Source of the DNA: Olegusella massiliensis
GTDB taxonomy: Bacteria > Actinomycetota > Coriobacteriia > Coriobacteriales > Atopobiaceae
Assembly (NCBI RefSeq): GCF_900078545.1
Contig: NZ_FLLS01000002.1
Coordinates: 434,001 to 498,000, forward strand
DNA: 64,000 nucleotides
Direction of reading: 5' to 3'
Shown here: piece by piece, positions 62,252-64,000 of the stretch
Layout of the letters: each line of letters begins with the position of its first letter
How positions within the stretch are numbered: the stretch's first letter is position 1
Notes under the pieces: generated by a model
Databases searched by the model: none
What the model was told of the DNA's origin: nothing
What the model saw: only the letters and a program-made list of their open reading frames with translations
Position numbers and translations under genes: made by a program

Positions 62252-62885
62252 CTCTTGCCTCCGCCAACGGGGGAAGCAAATCTGCTAAAGCCCTACACAC
62301 GCGGGCAAAGACCTCTTCTGGGCTGCCGGTGGCATCCACAAGTTTGACACGTTTGGGCTCTTCTTTTGCAAGCCTTACGTACGCAGAACGCACGCGCTGC
62401 TGAAACTCTAAACCTGCCGCCTCCATGCGATCAACGCCCGTTGCAGTTGCGCGGGCAAAGGATTGTTCAACGGGCATGTCTAACACCAGCGTCCTGTTGG
62501 GCTTGCGCCCAAGACTACCCAGTGTATTAGCCTGACGCACCAATGAATCCAAAAGTCCTCGACCACCCGCTTGATAAGCGTACGTCGAATCAAAAAAGCG
62601 ATCACAAAGTACTAAGGTATCCGCAGCCAACGCGGGCTCAATTACCTCGTGTACCAACTGCGCACGCGAGGCTTCATAGAGCAACAATTCGCACTCAGAG
62701 CACATACCCGCATTTGCTGTATCCAACAACAACGTACGAATCTTTTCGGAAACCTTCGTCCCACCCGGTTCGCGTAGACGGCATACGCTATACCCAGCCT
62801 CAAGAAGAGCAGTGTTCAAGCGCGTGGTCTGCGTTGTCTTACCGCAGCCATCGGGACCTTCAAGCGTTATGAACAAGCCGCTCAT
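62244..62885 (-). CDS. tmk: Thymidylate kinase
   Basis: 213 residues, TAGGAG before the ATG. Phosphorylates dTMP for DNA synthesis. P-loop EGPDGCGKTTQ (about 9-19), DR(X) motif LCDRFFDSTYAYQ and the LREPGGTKVSEKIR segment. Eleven bases after the topA stop, so in the same operon. Confidence 0.96.
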   Translation of the reverse strand: MSGLFITLEGPDGCGKTTQTTRLNTALLEAGYSVCRLREPGGTKVSEKIRTLLLDTANAGMCSECELLLYEASRAQLVHEVIEPALAADTLVLCDRFFDSTYAYQAGGRGLLDSLVRQANTLGSLGRKPNRTLVLDMPVEQSFARATATGVDRMEAAGLEFQQRVRSAYVRLAKEEPKRVKLVDATGSPEEVFARVCRALADLLPPLAEARDE

Positions 62886-62896
62886 GCGACCATCTC

Positions 62897-64000
62897 CTAG
62901 CTCTTGCGTGAGGCTGTCTTTTTGCTGCTTGCCTTCTTAGTGCTGGCCTTCTTACTGCTCGTCTTGCGTGTGGAGCTCGCCTTGCGCCCAGCAGAACGCC
63001 CACGAGTCGTGGGTTTCTTTTCCTTGCTCGGACAATCCATGTTGACACAAATCTTCCAAGGACCCCGCTGGGTATTGACCACCACCATCGGTGCGCCGCA
63101 GTCAGGACACGTCTCACCCGTTGCCTCAAGCTTACCGCGCTGTGGCAAGGGATAGCTCGTACCGCAGATATCATAGTTGCTGCAGCGAATAAAACGTTTG
63201 CCCGTACGCTCAGATTTATGCGCCACCAAATCACCCTGGCGACCAGCCTCCGCGCACGCCTTGCACTTTCCCACCACCAGATCGGGCTCAACATTGGTAG
63301 GACAAGCAGGATTAACGCACGTTTCAAAGACGCGTTGACGGAAGGGATGCACCTTAACGCGGGGAGCTCCACATTCTGGGCAGATGCCTGCATCACCCTC
63401 AAGCGGCTCAATGCGACCCGTTGGCACAGGATAGGTAACATCACAATCAGGCCAGCCCATGCAGCCAATAAAGCTGCCGCGAGTCTTTGCCGAGTGCTTC
63501 ATCACAAGATCGCGACCACACTTAGGACAAGTACCCACCTTGGCATCAGCGGTCACGGCATCCGAAATACGGTCACCCAAATCATCTTTGTGCTCAATCA
63601 GCTCGTCCATCATGCTGGCAAGAAGCGCCCGCGAATGCATAACAACCTGATCTTGTGACTTACTGCCTTCGGCCACCTGAGTCATATCACCTTCGAGCTC
63701 AGCGGTCATATCGGGAGTTGTAATGTGTGGAGCATACTGCGACAAAGCGTCAACGACCGCCATGCCGAGCTGGCTTGGCTCTACAGGATCATTTTTGAGA
63801 TAGCGCACATCATAGAGACGCTGAATAATCGATGCGCGCGTGGATTTGGTACCCAGACCGCGTTTTTCCATCTCCTGAATGAGTTTGCCTTGACTATATC
63901 GCGCAGGAGGCTCGGTTTGCTTGTGATCCTTATTCATGCTCGCAAGCGACAACACATCCCCCTCAGCAAGACTGGGTAACTGCTCGTCTTTGCGCAGACC
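62897..64000 (-). CDS. topA: DNA topoisomerase I (C-terminal part)
   Basis: The window holds the last 367 residues; the catalytic Tyr domain is beyond the right edge. Visible: LPSLAEGDVLSL, PPARYSQGKLIQEMEKRGLG plus TKSTRASIIQ, a type IA topoisomerase block, then four Cys4 zinc ribbons (CPKCG...CMGWPDC, CPECG...CVNPAC, CKAC...CSNYDIC, CPDCG...CVNMDC) and a final 40-residue Lys/Ser/Thr-rich tail with KKASTKK repeats. Relaxes negatively supercoiled DNA. The RGLGTKSTRA motif resembles archaeal-type topoisomerase I more than the E. coli form. First gene of topA-tmk-holB-ricT. Confidence 0.9.
   Translation of the reverse strand, partial: GLRKDEQLPSLAEGDVLSLASMNKDHKQTEPPARYSQGKLIQEMEKRGLGTKSTRASIIQRLYDVRYLKNDPVEPSQLGMAVVDALSQYAPHITTPDMTAELEGDMTQVAEGSKSQDQVVMHSRALLASMMDELIEHKDDLGDRISDAVTADAKVGTCPKCGRDLVMKHSAKTRGSFIGCMGWPDCDVTYPVPTGRIEPLEGDAGICPECGAPRVKVHPFRQRVFETCVNPACPTNVEPDLVVGKCKACAEAGRQGDLVAHKSERTGKRFIRCSNYDICGTSYPLPQRGKLEATGETCPDCGAPMVVVNTQRGPWKICVNMDCPSKEKKPTTRGRSAGRKASSTRKTSSKKASTKKASSKKTASRKS

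Noticed and set aside
1-64000. tRNA, rRNA, CRISPR array or transposase
   Set aside because: Read through all intergenic stretches without finding cloverleaf arms, repeat-spacer arrays or transposase motifs.

Overview
The window looks like a chromosomal segment of an anaerobic or aerotolerant Gram-positive actinobacterium, most likely a member of the Coriobacteriia (Atopobium/Lancefieldella/Olsenella type). I infer this from intermediate base composition, a class II desulfoferrodoxin, a split anaerobic ribonucleotide reductase (NrdD, NrdG), an AddAB-type recombination nuclease, a GGGtGRT/NifU-like gene pair and protein sequences with actinobacterial character. There is no phylogenetic marker that fixes the genus. 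I see no rRNA, tRNA, CRISPR array, transposase or prophage.

Layout. 1-1533: ruvC-ruvA-ruvB (ruvB cut by the window edge), transcribed leftward from a sigma70-type promoter with a GAAC-N4-GTTC LexA/SOS box. 1651-4135: desulfoferrodoxin followed by a large NAD-synthetase-like protein whose two active sites both look destroyed. 4334-15624: dnaE, addA, addB and a TrpR/YerC-type repressor, all leftward. 15798-17340: three small membrane proteins. 17571-24981: a complete phosphate regulon in the order pstS-pstC-pstA-pstB-pstB-phoU-response regulator-histidine kinase, with most junctions overlapping. 25318-29707: an orphan DinJ/RelB-type antitoxin, pfkA, uppP, a universal stress protein and an EamA transporter.

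29783-34749 (rightward): an M16C zinc peptidase, then a structured leader followed by a NifU-like scaffold protein and the GGGtGRT protein. 34919-36690 (leftward): a small Cys-rich protein and a DUF262 protein without the usual C-terminal nuclease domain. 37218-43557: nrdD and nrdG (rightward) on either side of a leftward block holding a C39-type peptidase and a two-component system; both nrd genes have pairs of NrdR-like boxes spaced 32 bp apart. 43678-45350: an ECF-type sigma factor and its DUF4179 partner. 45524-50051: a Bce-type peptide-antibiotic sensing and detoxification module (ABC ATPase, FtsX-like permease, response regulator, intramembrane-sensing kinase), headed by a BceR-like operator and a hairpin that reaches into the Shine-Dalgarno sequence. 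50052-50412 is a repeat-rich intergenic stretch. 50413-57460: DegV, NudC, DUF554, L,D-transpeptidase and a SWIM/SNF2 helicase. 57648-64000: murI, an FKBP-type isomerase with an archaeal/eukaryal-type peptidyl-tRNA hydrolase (Pth2), and the leftward housekeeping cluster topA-tmk-holB-ricT.

Functionally, most genes are housekeeping (DNA replication and repair, phosphate uptake, nucleotide reduction, wall precursor recycling). The least explained items are the degenerate NadE-like protein, the NifU-like/GGGtGRT pair with its structured leader, the DUF262 orphan, the sigma/DUF4179 unit and the repeat-rich region upstream of the Bce module. Starts were chosen from Shine-Dalgarno spacing and family N-termini, so many differ from the longest possible reading frame.
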